Virus record (IMG/VR): IMGVR_UViG_3300031787_000251
Span: 1 to 43,135 of that record
Origin: a virus
Strand: one strand, 5' to 3'
DNA length: 43,135 bases
Translations under genes and position numbers: made by a program
The notes under the pieces: model-generated
Seen by the model: the letters and a program-made list of their open reading frames with translations, nothing else
Database searches by the model: none
Told to the model about the DNA's origin: nothing
Part shown: positions 27,828 to 37,400 of the stretch, in pieces
How the letters are laid out: each line of letters begins with the position of its first letter
Position numbering within the stretch: the first letter of the stretch is position 1

Positions 27828-28751
27828 ATGACTGCTCAGAATCTCGTTGAATACTCCAAGGGCCTGCAGCCCGGCGTCGAAAAGGCGGTCGTTGAGCTCT
27901 ATGCTCAGTCGTCCGACCTGCTGGCTGCCGTGCCGTGGAAGACCACTGGCGGCGCTTACCAATACACGCTGGAGGCCACCCTGCCGGGCATCGCCTACCG
28001 CGGCGTGAACGAGAGCTACACGCCCGACACCTCGGTTGAGAACCCGCAGGTCGAGCAGGTGTTCATCGCCGGCGGCGAGGCCGACGTCGACAACTACCTG
28101 CTGGCGCTGGACCCCGGTCGCCGCGCCCGCGAGGAAAGCCGCAAGATCAAGCAGATGGCCCGCGCGGTTACCTCTGCCCTGATCACCGGCGACAACTCGA
28201 CCAACCCCAAGTCGCCCGACGGCCTGCAGCGTCGCCTGACCGGCCGCGCCGTGATTGCCAACTCGGCTGCTTCGGGCGGTGCCGCCCTGTCCCTGGCCGC
28301 CCTGGACGAGGCGATCGCCAACACGGTCGACCCGACCCACATCCTGCTGCCCTTCGCCCTTCGCACCAAGTTCGGCGCGACGATGCGGAACCAGACCCTG
28401 TCGGGCAACCTGAACCTGACCAAGGACGACTTCGGTCGTGAGGTCATGACCTACAACGGTCTGCCCTTCCTGGTCGGCTACGAGACCGGCCCGGACACCG
28501 CCCTGCTGCCCTTCACCGAGACCGCTTCCGGCGGCGGCTCTGCTGTCACCTCCTCAATCTACGTCATGTCGCTGAAGGAAGGCCACATCTGCGGCATCCA
28601 GGTCGCGCCGATGTCGGTCAAGGATCTGGGCGAGCTGCAGTCCGAGCCGAAGCACCGCACCCGTATCGAGTGGTTCAACAGCTTCTGCATCGAGAACCCG
28701 TATGCCGCCACCCGCCTGACTTCCATCACCAACGCCGCGATCGTGGCTTAA
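27828..28751 (+). CDS. major capsid protein
   Basis: 307 aa, expected HK97-type fold. A strong GGGGA Shine-Dalgarno precedes the ATG, unlike its neighbours with the late motif, as befits the most abundant virion protein. Typical elements are VPWKTTGGAYQYTLEATLPG, IKQMARAVTSALITGDNS, LRTKFGATMRNQTLSGNL and IEWFNSFCIENPYAATRLTS. The relationship appears closest to BPP-1-like and SU10-like capsids. It follows the scaffold gene by 15 bp. Confidence 0.8.
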   Translation: MTAQNLVEYSKGLQPGVEKAVVELYAQSSDLLAAVPWKTTGGAYQYTLEATLPGIAYRGVNESYTPDTSVENPQVEQVFIAGGEADVDNYLLALDPGRRAREESRKIKQMARAVTSALITGDNSTNPKSPDGLQRRLTGRAVIANSAASGGAALSLAALDEAIANTVDPTHILLPFALRTKFGATMRNQTLSGNLNLTKDDFGREVMTYNGLPFLVGYETGPDTALLPFTETASGGGSAVTSSIYVMSLKEGHICGIQVAPMSVKDLGELQSEPKHRTRIEWFNSFCIENPYAATRLTSITNAAIVA

Positions 28752-28764
28752 GGGGACACCGACC

Positions 28765-29208
28765 ATGGCCACCGCCACTCAGATCCGCTCCTACACCTAC
28801 GACTCGTCCCTCTCGCTCAAGGCGGCCGGCCTGGTCGCCGCTGACGCTGCCGGCTCGCTGATCGTCAACGTCGGCGACGCCACCTTCAAGGGCGTGGCTG
28901 TCATCGATGTGTCCGCAATCGAGATCGCCTCGAATGACGAACGTTACATCATCTCGGTGCAGGGCTCGACGTCGGCGACCTTCGCCAGCGACGTTCAGAA
29001 CCTCGCCTCGCTCGAACTGGGCGCGACCGAGGTCCGCTCCGGCGGCGCCATCGACTCGCTGACCGGGCGCTACGAACTGTTCTTCCTGAACGAGCAGGAC
29101 GGCATCGTGTATCCCTACATCCGCATCTACACGGATGTCTCGGGCGCGATCGCCACGGGCATCAACTACGCCGCCTTCATCGGTCGCGATCACCTGACCA
29201 ACGCATAA
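28765..29208 (+). CDS. capsid decoration / cement-like protein (147 aa)
   Basis: Beta-rich, with repeated strands (GSLIVNVGDATFKGVAVIDV, NDERYIISVQGSTSATF, GRYELFFLNEQDGIVYPYIR). It lies 13 bp downstream of the capsid gene with its own GGGGA site, the position of the Bbp16-type protein in BPP-1-like phages. A capsid-stabilising role is inferred from position and size. Confidence 0.65.
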   Translation: MATATQIRSYTYDSSLSLKAAGLVAADAAGSLIVNVGDATFKGVAVIDVSAIEIASNDERYIISVQGSTSATFASDVQNLASLELGATEVRSGGAIDSLTGRYELFFLNEQDGIVYPYIRIYTDVSGAIATGINYAAFIGRDHLTNA

Positions 29209-29218
29209 GGTGCTGCCG

Positions 29219-29536
29219 ATGCAAGTCGACAAATACGGCAACACCCGCCTGATTGACCGGGAGACCGGCAAGCCGCACGTTTGTTGCGCGGCTTCCGCCC
29301 GCGAGATCCTGCAGGTGGCAAGCCTGGCCGACGACGGCGCTCCGCGCTACGTCTGCGAGGCCGACTATGACGGCCTGTCGGTTGCTGACTCCAAGGCGGC
29401 CAAGGCAGAGGCGGCCAAGGCTGCTGCTGCTGAAGCCAAGGCGGCAAGGGAGGCTGAGGCTGCTGAGGCCAAGGCCCGTCTTGACGCCGCCGTTGACGCT
29501 GAGATCGCCCGTCGCAAGAAGGCCGGCGCTCTCTAG
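29219..29536 (+). CDS. hypothetical protein with Ala/Lys-rich coiled coil (105 aa)
   Basis: The N-terminal 55 residues have three cysteines (VCCAAS, YVCEAD), perhaps metal-binding. Residues about 62-98 are a long charged helix of Ala/Lys/Glu repeats (KAEAAKAAAAEAKAAREAEA). The ATG at 29219 is preferred over GTG 29210. It is the last gene of the capsid operon, followed by a terminator. Confidence 0.6.
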   Translation: MQVDKYGNTRLIDRETGKPHVCCAASAREILQVASLADDGAPRYVCEADYDGLSVADSKAAKAEAAKAAAAEAKAAREAEAAEAKARLDAAVDAEIARRKKAGAL

Positions 29537-29562
29537 CACTCTCTCCGGGTGAGGCTGAACTG

Positions 29563-29597
29563 AACCCGTCGTTCTTCGGAGCGGCGGGTTCTTCTTT
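29563..29597 (+). terminator. Rho-independent terminator of the capsid operon
   Basis: AACCCGTCG (29563-29571) pairs with CGGCGGGTT (29582-29590), nine pairs with one G-U, followed by CTTCTTT. It ends 5 nt before late motif copy 7, a terminator-then-promoter junction that supports a promoter role for the motif. Confidence 0.8.
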
Positions 29598-29601
29598 GCC
29601 C

Positions 29602-29611
29602 GTGCGTTGAG
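29602..29611 (+). promoter_or_regulatory. late motif copy 7 (GTGCGTTGAG), upstream of the tail tube genes
   Basis: An exact copy directly after the terminator at 29563-29597. The ATG at 29641 is 39 nt downstream and has no Shine-Dalgarno. The sequence before this ATG (GCAACCTGCGCCCATG) resembles that before the 38474 ATG (GCAATCTGGCCTCATG). Confidence 0.65.
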
Positions 29612-29640
29612 CCGCCACCGCCCTCGCGCAACCTGCGCCC

Positions 29641-30255
29641 ATGCCTGCCTTCTCCGCCCCCATCGAGGTCGTCCAGGCCGCCCTGCACCGCATTGGTGAG
29701 GAGGAGATCACGTCGCTCGACGATGACTCGTCCGGCGCCCGTGTCGCGTCCTCGAACTACGAGGGCATCGTCCGCAGTTTTTTCGCGCGCCACGCATGGA
29801 CCTTCGCCAAGCAGACGCTGGCGTTGACGTACCAGGGCGCGGTCACGCTGGGCCCGTACCTGCACGCATTTGTCTGGCCGTCGACGGTCATGAATATCCG
29901 TTACGTCATGCAGGACGGCGTCCGGCTGCGCACGGGCGAGTACACGATCGAAAGCGGCCGGGTGCTGACGCGCTCCAATCGACCCTTGCAGGTGGTGGCC
30001 ACGGTGCGCGCTGATGAGGCGGACTGGCCCGGCGACTTCTCTGAGGCCGTGGTCGTGCGCATGCAGGCGCTGTTCCTTGAGGCGTTGTGCGACAAGCCGC
30101 AGGACGCGCGACTGAAGACCCGCGACGCCGATGTGCTGATGCGCGACGCGATCATCCGCGACAAGCGTCAGGAGCCCGGCGTCAGCATTGAGTTCGTCCC
30201 GCTGGCCGAGGCGTGGCGCGGCTCGCGTCCGTCGCGGACGGCGCTTCGTGGCTAG
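29641..30255 (+). CDS. tail tubular protein A-like adaptor (T7 gp11-like)
   Basis: 204 aa, similar in size to T7 gp11 (196 aa). The start (APIEVVQAALHRIGEEEITS, LDDDS) and the motif NYEGIVRSFFARHAWTFAKQ are characteristic of podoviral tail adaptor proteins, which sit between portal and nozzle. The end overlaps the next gene's GTG by 8 bp. Confidence 0.75.
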   Translation: MPAFSAPIEVVQAALHRIGEEEITSLDDDSSGARVASSNYEGIVRSFFARHAWTFAKQTLALTYQGAVTLGPYLHAFVWPSTVMNIRYVMQDGVRLRTGEYTIESGRVLTRSNRPLQVVATVRADEADWPGDFSEAVVVRMQALFLEALCDKPQDARLKTRDADVLMRDAIIRDKRQEPGVSIEFVPLAEAWRGSRPSRTALRG

Positions 30256-32350
30256 GCGCTCTCCCTTCATCACCAGTTTCGCGGCGGGAGAGATCGCCGA
30301 GGAATACCTGATGCGGACCGACCTGCAGGTTCGCAACGAGGCTTGTCGCCAGTTTCGCAATGCGCAGACGCTCGCCGGAGGCGGGTTCCGCAGGCGTTAC
30401 GGCACCAACCATGTGGCGGCCCTGACCGCACTGACCCGGCTGGAAACCTACGGCGTGGGCACCGACGACGCGCGTCTGCTGCTGTTCAGCGCGGGCGTGT
30501 TTGAGGTCCGCGACCTGGCCGGTGCGGTCATCCAGACGATCAGCTCGTCCGTGCCGTGGGTCGCCGCGGATCTGTTCACGATGCAGGTCGCGATTGAGGA
30601 CGGCAAGATCGTCGTCTGCAGCCGATCCTTCGCGCCGCAGATCCTGACCCTGACCGGCTCGACCTGGGCGATCGCCAGCCTTGGCTTCGCCGACGGGCTG
30701 AACGGTTCCAAGCTCCAGCCCTACTGGCGCTTTGCTGCGCGCGGCGTGAGCCTGACACCGAGCGCATACACCGGGACTGGCGTGACCTTGACGACCAGCG
30801 CGGCCTTCTTCGACGCTGACCATGTCGGCACGCGGCTGCGCTACACCGGCGTCGAGATTTCGGTCACGGGCTACACGAGCTCCACCGTCGCCACCGGCAC
30901 CGTCGTCGGCTCGCTCTACCCCACCCTGACCGTGACTGTCGGCTCGTCGACCGGTTTCCTTGTCGGGCAGGAAGTGCAGGGTGAGGACTCGCAGGTGACC
31001 GGCGTTGTCGCGGGCGTGCCGGGCGGGACCAGCCTGACGGTCCAACTGCTCGACGGCTACACCTATTTCGACGCGACTGAGGATTTGGTTGGGCCCACCG
31101 CCAAGAGCACGATCAGCGCCGTGACTCTTACTGGCGCGCCGGCCGCGACGACCGAGTGGGATGAGGCGCTGATCGGCGTCGAGCGCGGCTATCCCGGCGC
31201 GTGTGCACTGCATCGCAACCGCCTCATGCTGGGTGACTTCCCGGCTGCGCAGAACGTCATGGCCGCCAGTGCGACGGGCGACATCACCGACTTCAACACC
31301 GGCAGCGGTCTGGAGACGGACGCGATCATCGAGCGGGTCGGCCGCGAGACCTCGCTGGGCCTGCGCCATTTTGGATCGACCGAGCAACTGCTGCTGTTCA
31401 CTGAGGGCGGCGTCTATTATGTCCCCGAGCAGGTGGCCGCGCCCCTGTCGCCAACCAACTTTGAACTGCTGAAGATCGGACCCGAGGCGGCTGGCGACCC
31501 TGTGCCGCTGGACGTGACTGAGGGCAAGATGTTCATCGAGCGCGACAGTGGCCGCGCCATGATCTGTATTCCGACCGGCAACGTCCGCCGCTCGTGGGAC
31601 ATCAGCGACCTGTCCGAGCTTGCCTATCACCTGATGGGCACGCCGGTTGAGATGGAGCTGATGGCGGCCGGCACTGAGAGCGACCGCCTCGTGCCGGTGC
31701 TCAACGCTGCCGGCGACATGGCTGTGCTGACGTTCCGTCGCAGCGCGCAGTTCTCAGCCTGGGGCGTCTGGTCGACCGTCGGCTCGTGGCGCTCGATCGT
31801 CTATGCGGGCGGTTTCCTCTACGCCGTGTCCGAGCGCACGATCAACGGCTCGACCGTGTTCCGACTGGAGAAGTTCAGCAGCACGGCATGGGCGGACGGC
31901 ATGATCTCGCTCGCGACGATCACGACGCCTGTCACCCAGTATGCGGGCCACACGGTCGGGGTCTGGGACGGCAACAACAAGATCGGCGAGTTCGCGGTCA
32001 ACGGCTCCGGCGTGCTGCAGGGCGTCGACGACAGTTACGGCGCCGTGCAGGTCGGTCTGGACTTCACGGTGACGGTCGAGGGCGTGCCGCCGGTCGATCA
32101 GCAGATGGGCCTGCGTCCAAACTACAAGATCACGCGCGTCGATGTGGATGCGGTCAACTCGACCGGGTTCACCGGCAACGGCCGCAACCCGTCCGGCTGG
32201 GTCGGCGGCATCGGCGGCGGCACGGGCGCGCAAACCGGCGTGCGTCGCTTCCGTCCGCTGGGTCGCGGCAAATACCCGACGTTCACGATTCAACAGACTG
32301 TCGGCGGGCCGCTGCAGGTCCGGTCTGTCACAATGGAAGTCACAAGCTGA
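30248..32350 (+). CDS. tail tubular protein B-like nozzle protein (T7 gp12-like)
   Basis: 700 aa from GTG 30248, chosen because it overlaps the adaptor stop and fits the usual N-terminus (ITSFAAGEIAEEYLMRTDLQ, then CRQFRNAQTLAGGGFRRRYG). Later conserved segments include GYPGACALHRNRLMLGDF and FGSTEQLLLFTEGGVYYVPE, as in phage nozzle proteins. It forms the tail nozzle with the adaptor. The length is close to T7 gp12 (794 aa). Confidence 0.75.
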   Translation: MARRSPFITSFAAGEIAEEYLMRTDLQVRNEACRQFRNAQTLAGGGFRRRYGTNHVAALTALTRLETYGVGTDDARLLLFSAGVFEVRDLAGAVIQTISSSVPWVAADLFTMQVAIEDGKIVVCSRSFAPQILTLTGSTWAIASLGFADGLNGSKLQPYWRFAARGVSLTPSAYTGTGVTLTTSAAFFDADHVGTRLRYTGVEISVTGYTSSTVATGTVVGSLYPTLTVTVGSSTGFLVGQEVQGEDSQVTGVVAGVPGGTSLTVQLLDGYTYFDATEDLVGPTAKSTISAVTLTGAPAATTEWDEALIGVERGYPGACALHRNRLMLGDFPAAQNVMAASATGDITDFNTGSGLETDAIIERVGRETSLGLRHFGSTEQLLLFTEGGVYYVPEQVAAPLSPTNFELLKIGPEAAGDPVPLDVTEGKMFIERDSGRAMICIPTGNVRRSWDISDLSELAYHLMGTPVEMELMAAGTESDRLVPVLNAAGDMAVLTFRRSAQFSAWGVWSTVGSWRSIVYAGGFLYAVSERTINGSTVFRLEKFSSTAWADGMISLATITTPVTQYAGHTVGVWDGNNKIGEFAVNGSGVLQGVDDSYGAVQVGLDFTVTVEGVPPVDQQMGLRPNYKITRVDVDAVNSTGFTGNGRNPSGWVGGIGGGTGAQTGVRRFRPLGRGKYPTFTIQQTVGGPLQVRSVTMEVTS

Positions 32351-32826
32351 TGGGACAGTCGACCCCGCTTCTCTCCGCGATCATGCAGGTTGGCCAGGGC
32401 CGCGCTCAGGCCAAGCAACTCGGCATGGAAAGCCTGATGCTGAAGCGTCAGGCGGGCGACGTTGACCTGCAGTCGGTGCAGGCCTCGGCCCGTCGCCGTG
32501 AGGAACTGCGTGCCGGTATCGCCGCATGGACCGCCAATCGCTCGGCCAAGGGCCTGTCGCTGGACAGCCCGTCGGGCATGGCGATCGAGCGGGAACTGCG
32601 TCGTCAGTCCGTGGTCGACGAGGGTGCCGAGAACCTGGGCTTCCGCAATCAGGCCTATGCGCTGCGCACTTCCGCGACCATGCGCCGGCGCGCGGCGTCC
32701 AACGCCAACCTGTCGGGCTGGCTTCAGGCCGGCGGGACGCTGGTCGACGGCGCATCAAACGCGATGTCGGCGGGGATGGGTGGCAAGACTGGCGCGGGCT
32801 CCGGCAGCAAGAGTGGGGGCCGATAG
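32350..32826 (+). CDS. internal virion protein, gp14-like (158 aa)
   Basis: A helical, Ala/Arg-rich protein: QVGQGRAQAKQLGMESLMLK, then NLGFRNQAYALRTSATMRRR and a Gly/Ser-rich end (GKTGAGSGSKSGGR). The order and size match the small ejection protein that precedes the large internal virion proteins in T7-like and Bcep22-like phages. TGATG overlap with the nozzle gene. Confidence 0.65.
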   Translation: MGQSTPLLSAIMQVGQGRAQAKQLGMESLMLKRQAGDVDLQSVQASARRREELRAGIAAWTANRSAKGLSLDSPSGMAIERELRRQSVVDEGAENLGFRNQAYALRTSATMRRRAASNANLSGWLQAGGTLVDGASNAMSAGMGGKTGAGSGSKSGGR

Positions 32827-34473
32827 ATGGCAACCGGACAAAGCGCACAGCAGGGCAGGGGCATGGTCCTGTCCAACATCACGCCGGGCGCGGACTTCCG
32901 CACGGGCGAGGGTGAACTGTTCCAGCAAGGCGAACGCCTGCTCGACAAATATGCCGAGGCGAACAAGACGAACCTGATCCGCCGGGCGCAACAGCGCGGC
33001 GCGATCGAGGGCGCGGCCGTGGCGGACGGATCACCCATGCCTGAGCGCGGGTTCCTGTTCACGGGCGACGTGGCCGAGGCGCGCACCGCCGCCCTGCAGA
33101 CGGCCTATACCGCGCGCGTGCGGACGGACTTCGACACGCGCGAGGCGCAGGTCCGCCAGCAGTTCCGCTATGACCCGGAGGGCTATGAGGCCGAGATGGG
33201 CCGCGTGCGGTCGGGCTTCATTCAGGGCGCCCCGCCCGAGTTCGCTGTCGATGTCGAGACCTATGCCGGCGAGCGTGTGCAGCGCGGGCTGGAGGCCGTG
33301 TCGAGTGCGCGAATGGTGCGTGACGACCAGGAGGTCGTGCAGTCCATAACTGTGCGCCGGGCGCAACTGGGTGAGAATCTGGTTGCGCTCGCGGCGAGTG
33401 GCGACACCGAGTCGATGGCGTTCCTGGAGGCGCAGGCGGACTACATTGCCCTGCAGGACCAGAGCGAGGCGAACCCGGCGATCCTCTATTCGACCGAGCA
33501 GCGCATCGCGGACGACAACAAGCTCGGCGACGGCATGATGCTGGCGACGGTCAACCGCAGCGCTGTCGAGACGTATAACGACTCGGGCCGCGGTCTGGCT
33601 GGCAAGGCCGCGGCATTGCGGTTTCTTGAGAGCGAGGTTCTGAACGGCGAGGAGTTTGCGGACGTAGATCCCGGCCGCCGGGCGAAACTGTACCGCGACG
33701 CTGTCACCGAGCTTAACGCCTTCACGGTCGCTGACACGGCAGAGCGCAGGGCTGTTGAGGAGCAAGAGCGCCAGCGCCAGGCAGACATTCGCGAGGAGCG
33801 CGACAGCCTTGTGCTGGCTGCGTCCCTGGGAGAGCTGACCGAGACCGAGGTTCTGACAAACACCAATCTGGACGATGCCGCAAAGAACCGTGTGCTGGGC
33901 GCAATCCGTGCGCGCGAGACTCGCGAAAGGACCGAGGCCCGCGCGGCATCTGCTGCCGAGGCGCTGGCCAACGCGACGCACTACAACACGCTGCGGGACG
34001 ATGCGCAGGCCGGCACGTTGAGCGCCGCCGAGGTGGCCGAGGGCGTGAACGCGGGCCTGATCTCCGAGGGCCAAGCCCAGACGCTGCGGACGATGAACGA
34101 CCGCACGCTCAAGCCGAAGGTCGACGACGTGATGGCCCCCGTTCGCGATGCAGGCGAGCGTCGTCGGCGACTGGTCCGCGACTTCAACGAGCGCATGGCC
34201 GCTGCTGAGGCGGGGGCCGCTGCGTGGGTCCGCGAGAACCCGAACGCCACGCTGGAACAGCGCCTGCAGGCCGGCCGCTGGTATGCCGAGCGCCACTTCG
34301 GCGCGGGGGCGAATAGCCCGGCGGCGGGCGGTGGAGAGACGCCGGCTGGCGATCAGGCGCGCGTCGCCCGCATCCGCGCCGTGAACGAGCAGATCAGGGC
34401 CCGCGCCGCAGCGGGCCGACCGTATTCGGCGGCTGAGGCCAACCGGATGCGCGCAGAAGCACAGGGACGATAA
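32827..34473 (+). CDS. internal virion protein, gp15-like (548 aa)
   Basis: Almost entirely helical and charged, with long coiled-coil-prone stretches (AERRAVEEQERQRQADIREE, NRVLGAIRARETRERTEARA). The start is an ATG adjacent to the previous stop and the end overlaps the next ATG as TAATG. Position between gp14-like and the giant protein indicates an ejected core protein. No enzymatic motif is seen. Confidence 0.65.
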   Translation: MATGQSAQQGRGMVLSNITPGADFRTGEGELFQQGERLLDKYAEANKTNLIRRAQQRGAIEGAAVADGSPMPERGFLFTGDVAEARTAALQTAYTARVRTDFDTREAQVRQQFRYDPEGYEAEMGRVRSGFIQGAPPEFAVDVETYAGERVQRGLEAVSSARMVRDDQEVVQSITVRRAQLGENLVALAASGDTESMAFLEAQADYIALQDQSEANPAILYSTEQRIADDNKLGDGMMLATVNRSAVETYNDSGRGLAGKAAALRFLESEVLNGEEFADVDPGRRAKLYRDAVTELNAFTVADTAERRAVEEQERQRQADIREERDSLVLAASLGELTETEVLTNTNLDDAAKNRVLGAIRARETRERTEARAASAAEALANATHYNTLRDDAQAGTLSAAEVAEGVNAGLISEGQAQTLRTMNDRTLKPKVDDVMAPVRDAGERRRRLVRDFNERMAAAEAGAAAWVRENPNATLEQRLQAGRWYAERHFGAGANSPAAGGGETPAGDQARVARIRAVNEQIRARAAAGRPYSAAEANRMRAEAQGR

Positions 34474-37400
34474 TGGCCATCGACACAGTCAGAGACGTTC
34501 TTGGCGCGGTTCCGGGCGCGACCCCGACGAGCACGTTTCGCGATCCCGCCACGAACCGCCGCGTCGGCGGAGCGGCGAACAGTTTTCACACCCGCGGCAC
34601 GCCGGACGATCCGCGCGCCGTCGATCTCGTGCCTGCGCCGGGCGAGAGTATGGATCAACTGGAGGCGCGCCTGCGGTCCAGCGGCCTGAACACGGTCGAG
34701 CTTCTGAACGAGGGCGACCACATTCATGTCGCCGTTGACGGGCAGCCGCGCGAGGCGGGCGCTCCGGGGCAACAGCCGGGCTACCGTGTCGTCAACGTGC
34801 AGGACCTGGCACCCGAGGACACGCCGGAATCGCTGGCGGCTCAGGGCTACCAGTTCGACGCCTCGACGAACCGCTGGTTCCGCAACCTCGACGCCCCCGC
34901 GCCGCCCACGCCTCTCGACAGCGCATATGCCGAGCGTCAGGCCGCGCGCGAGTCGCTGGCGCTGGATCAGGAGGAGGCTCAGATCATTCAGGCCGCGATG
35001 GTCCCGCAAGGTGTGCTGGACGGTGCGGGTGCTGTGGCTCGCGACGTTGCGCAGGGTGTCGGTCTGGAGATGGGCACGGCTGTCCTGTCAGGCGTCAAGC
35101 GCGGCTTCAACGCCACGATGGATTTGATTGACGAGACCGGCGATTGGATCGAGCAGTACGTCCCCGGCACGGTCATGTGGGAGGGCATCGACGGCGACGC
35201 CTCGACCCCCATGAGCATCCGCCTGACCACGCAGAACGACGCCGAACGCCGCATGACCGAGGCGCGTGGTGGCGATCAGCCCAACTGGCTGCAGCGTCTC
35301 GGCATGGGCCAGCTCCGGGCGCCTGTCAGCGAGGCCGAGCGTCCTGAGTCCGTGACCGGCCGCCTGATCGAGGGCGTGTCCCAGTTCGCTACCGGCTGGG
35401 TCGGCGGCGGCAAACTGCTGCAGGGCTGGAAAACGGCGGGCAATGCCGCGCGCATCGGCAAGAGCATGGCGCAGGGTGCGCTGGCCGACTTCACCGCGTT
35501 CGACGGGCAAGAGGAGCGCCTGTCCAACCTGCTGGCCGAGCACGCTCCCGAGGCGCTGGCACCGGCGCTCAACTGGCTGGCTGCCGATCCCGAGGACGGC
35601 GAGGTCGAGGGCCGGTTCAAGAACGTGATCGAGGGCACCGTCTTGGGCGGCGTCGTCGATCTTCTGGGTGTCGGCATCCGCCGCCTGAAGGCCGCGCGCG
35701 AGGTCCGGTCGGCGGCGAGGGACGCCGCCCGTGCTGAGGGCCTGCAGGTCGACCCCACGCTGGCGATGGACGAGGCCGCAGCCCGCGGTGTCGCGGTCCA
35801 GGCTGCCGTGCGTGAGGCGCTGGGCAATCCCGAGGGGCCGCGGTTCAGGGTAGCGGCTGAGGCTGAAGCCCCCGTCGTCACCCCCTTCCAGTCCAAGGTC
35901 GACGCGGCCGATGCGCCGGTCACCCCGCGCGACATCACCGCCAGCACCGACAACGTGTTCGACATCAACCTCGCGCGCATCAACACGCCGGAGGACGTGC
36001 AGGCGGTCATCGTCGGCATGGCTGACAAGATGCGCGACAACGTCGACCTGGCTCGCCGGGGCCGCATCTCGCAGGAAGCCACCCGCGAGGCCGCAAACGG
36101 CGTCGACTGGGTCGACAGCATGGGTGCGCGCCGCACCGGGCAGGCCATGAACGCCGAGGAGATCGTCGCCTATCGGCTGGCGCTCAACTCGTCGGCGACG
36201 AAACTCGATGAGCTCGCCAAGGCTGTCGAGGACAATCCCACGATCGCCAACCAGTTTGCCCTGCGCCGCGCCGCGTCCGTGCATGCTGCGATCCAGAACG
36301 AGTTTTTCGGCGCTCGCGCTGAGGCCGGTCGTGCGCTCAACGCCTTCAAGATCCCGGCAGACGCGCCCGCCACCTACCTGCGCCAGCTCGACAGCCTACT
36401 CGCAGACATGGGTGGTGCGGGCAGCGCGGTTGAGTTGGCGCGTCGGATTCGTCAGGCCAAGGCCAAGGGCGATGCCGAGCTCAACCAGATGGTCCGTGGC
36501 GGCGCGATGGCGCGCACCAGCGAGATCATCAAACTGGTCTATACCAACAGCCTCCTGTCGGGCATCGGCACGCCGATCATCAACATCGCCGGCAACGGAA
36601 TGATGCTGGGCCTGAACATGGCAACGCGCGCCGTCTCTCCGCGCCTGGCCAGCGCGTTCGGCGGCAAGGCCACCATGCAGGCCGGCGAGGCGTCAGCGAT
36701 GGTGCACGGCTACCAGCAGGCCATGCGCGACATCTTCCGCATGAACCCCGTGCAGGCTGCTCAGGACATCGGTGCGAACGCGGGCGAGCGCCTGCGTCGC
36801 GACGGTCTGTTCCGCGGCATGGCGCCCGGCCTTGACGACGCTATTCCTCCGGGCATTGGCCTACGTGCCGAGCGCGAGGAGGCCGGCTCGACAATGGGTC
36901 GCCCGCTGAGTGCGGCAGCATGGCGTGTCAGCGAGGACTCCACGCTGGGCCGCACGCTCGACATCATCCAAATGCTGGTCGAGGCCCCGTCGAACCTGAA
37001 CGCCCTGACCGATGACTTCTTCAAGACGGTCGCGGCGCGGGGCGAACTGCACGCTCAAGCCTTCCGCCGCGTGACCACTGAGGGGCTGACCGGCGAGCCC
37101 GCGCGCACGCGCTATGCCGACCTGATCCAGAACCCGACCGACGACATGATGGCGGCGGCGGAGAAGGAGATGCACGAGTTGACCTTCACGAATGCCACCC
37201 CAGGCATCGCCGCCGACTTCACGAGCCTTCGCCGCTCGATGGACGACAACTTCACGGGCATCCCGTTCGGCACGATAATCATGCCGTTCCTGCGCACGCC
37301 CGCCAACCTGATTAGCGTCGGGATGCAATACTCGCCGCTGGCTTGGGGGATGCGGCGTTACCGTGACGACCTTGCTGCCGGCGGCGCTGCGGCGGAGACG

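Noticed and set aside
33031-34296. A 421-codon minus-strand frame opposite the gp15-like gene, and similar ones at 35088-36284 and 36861-38450
   Set aside because: Same reason: antisense shadows of helical, GC-rich virion genes, with no ribosome binding sites and no family features.
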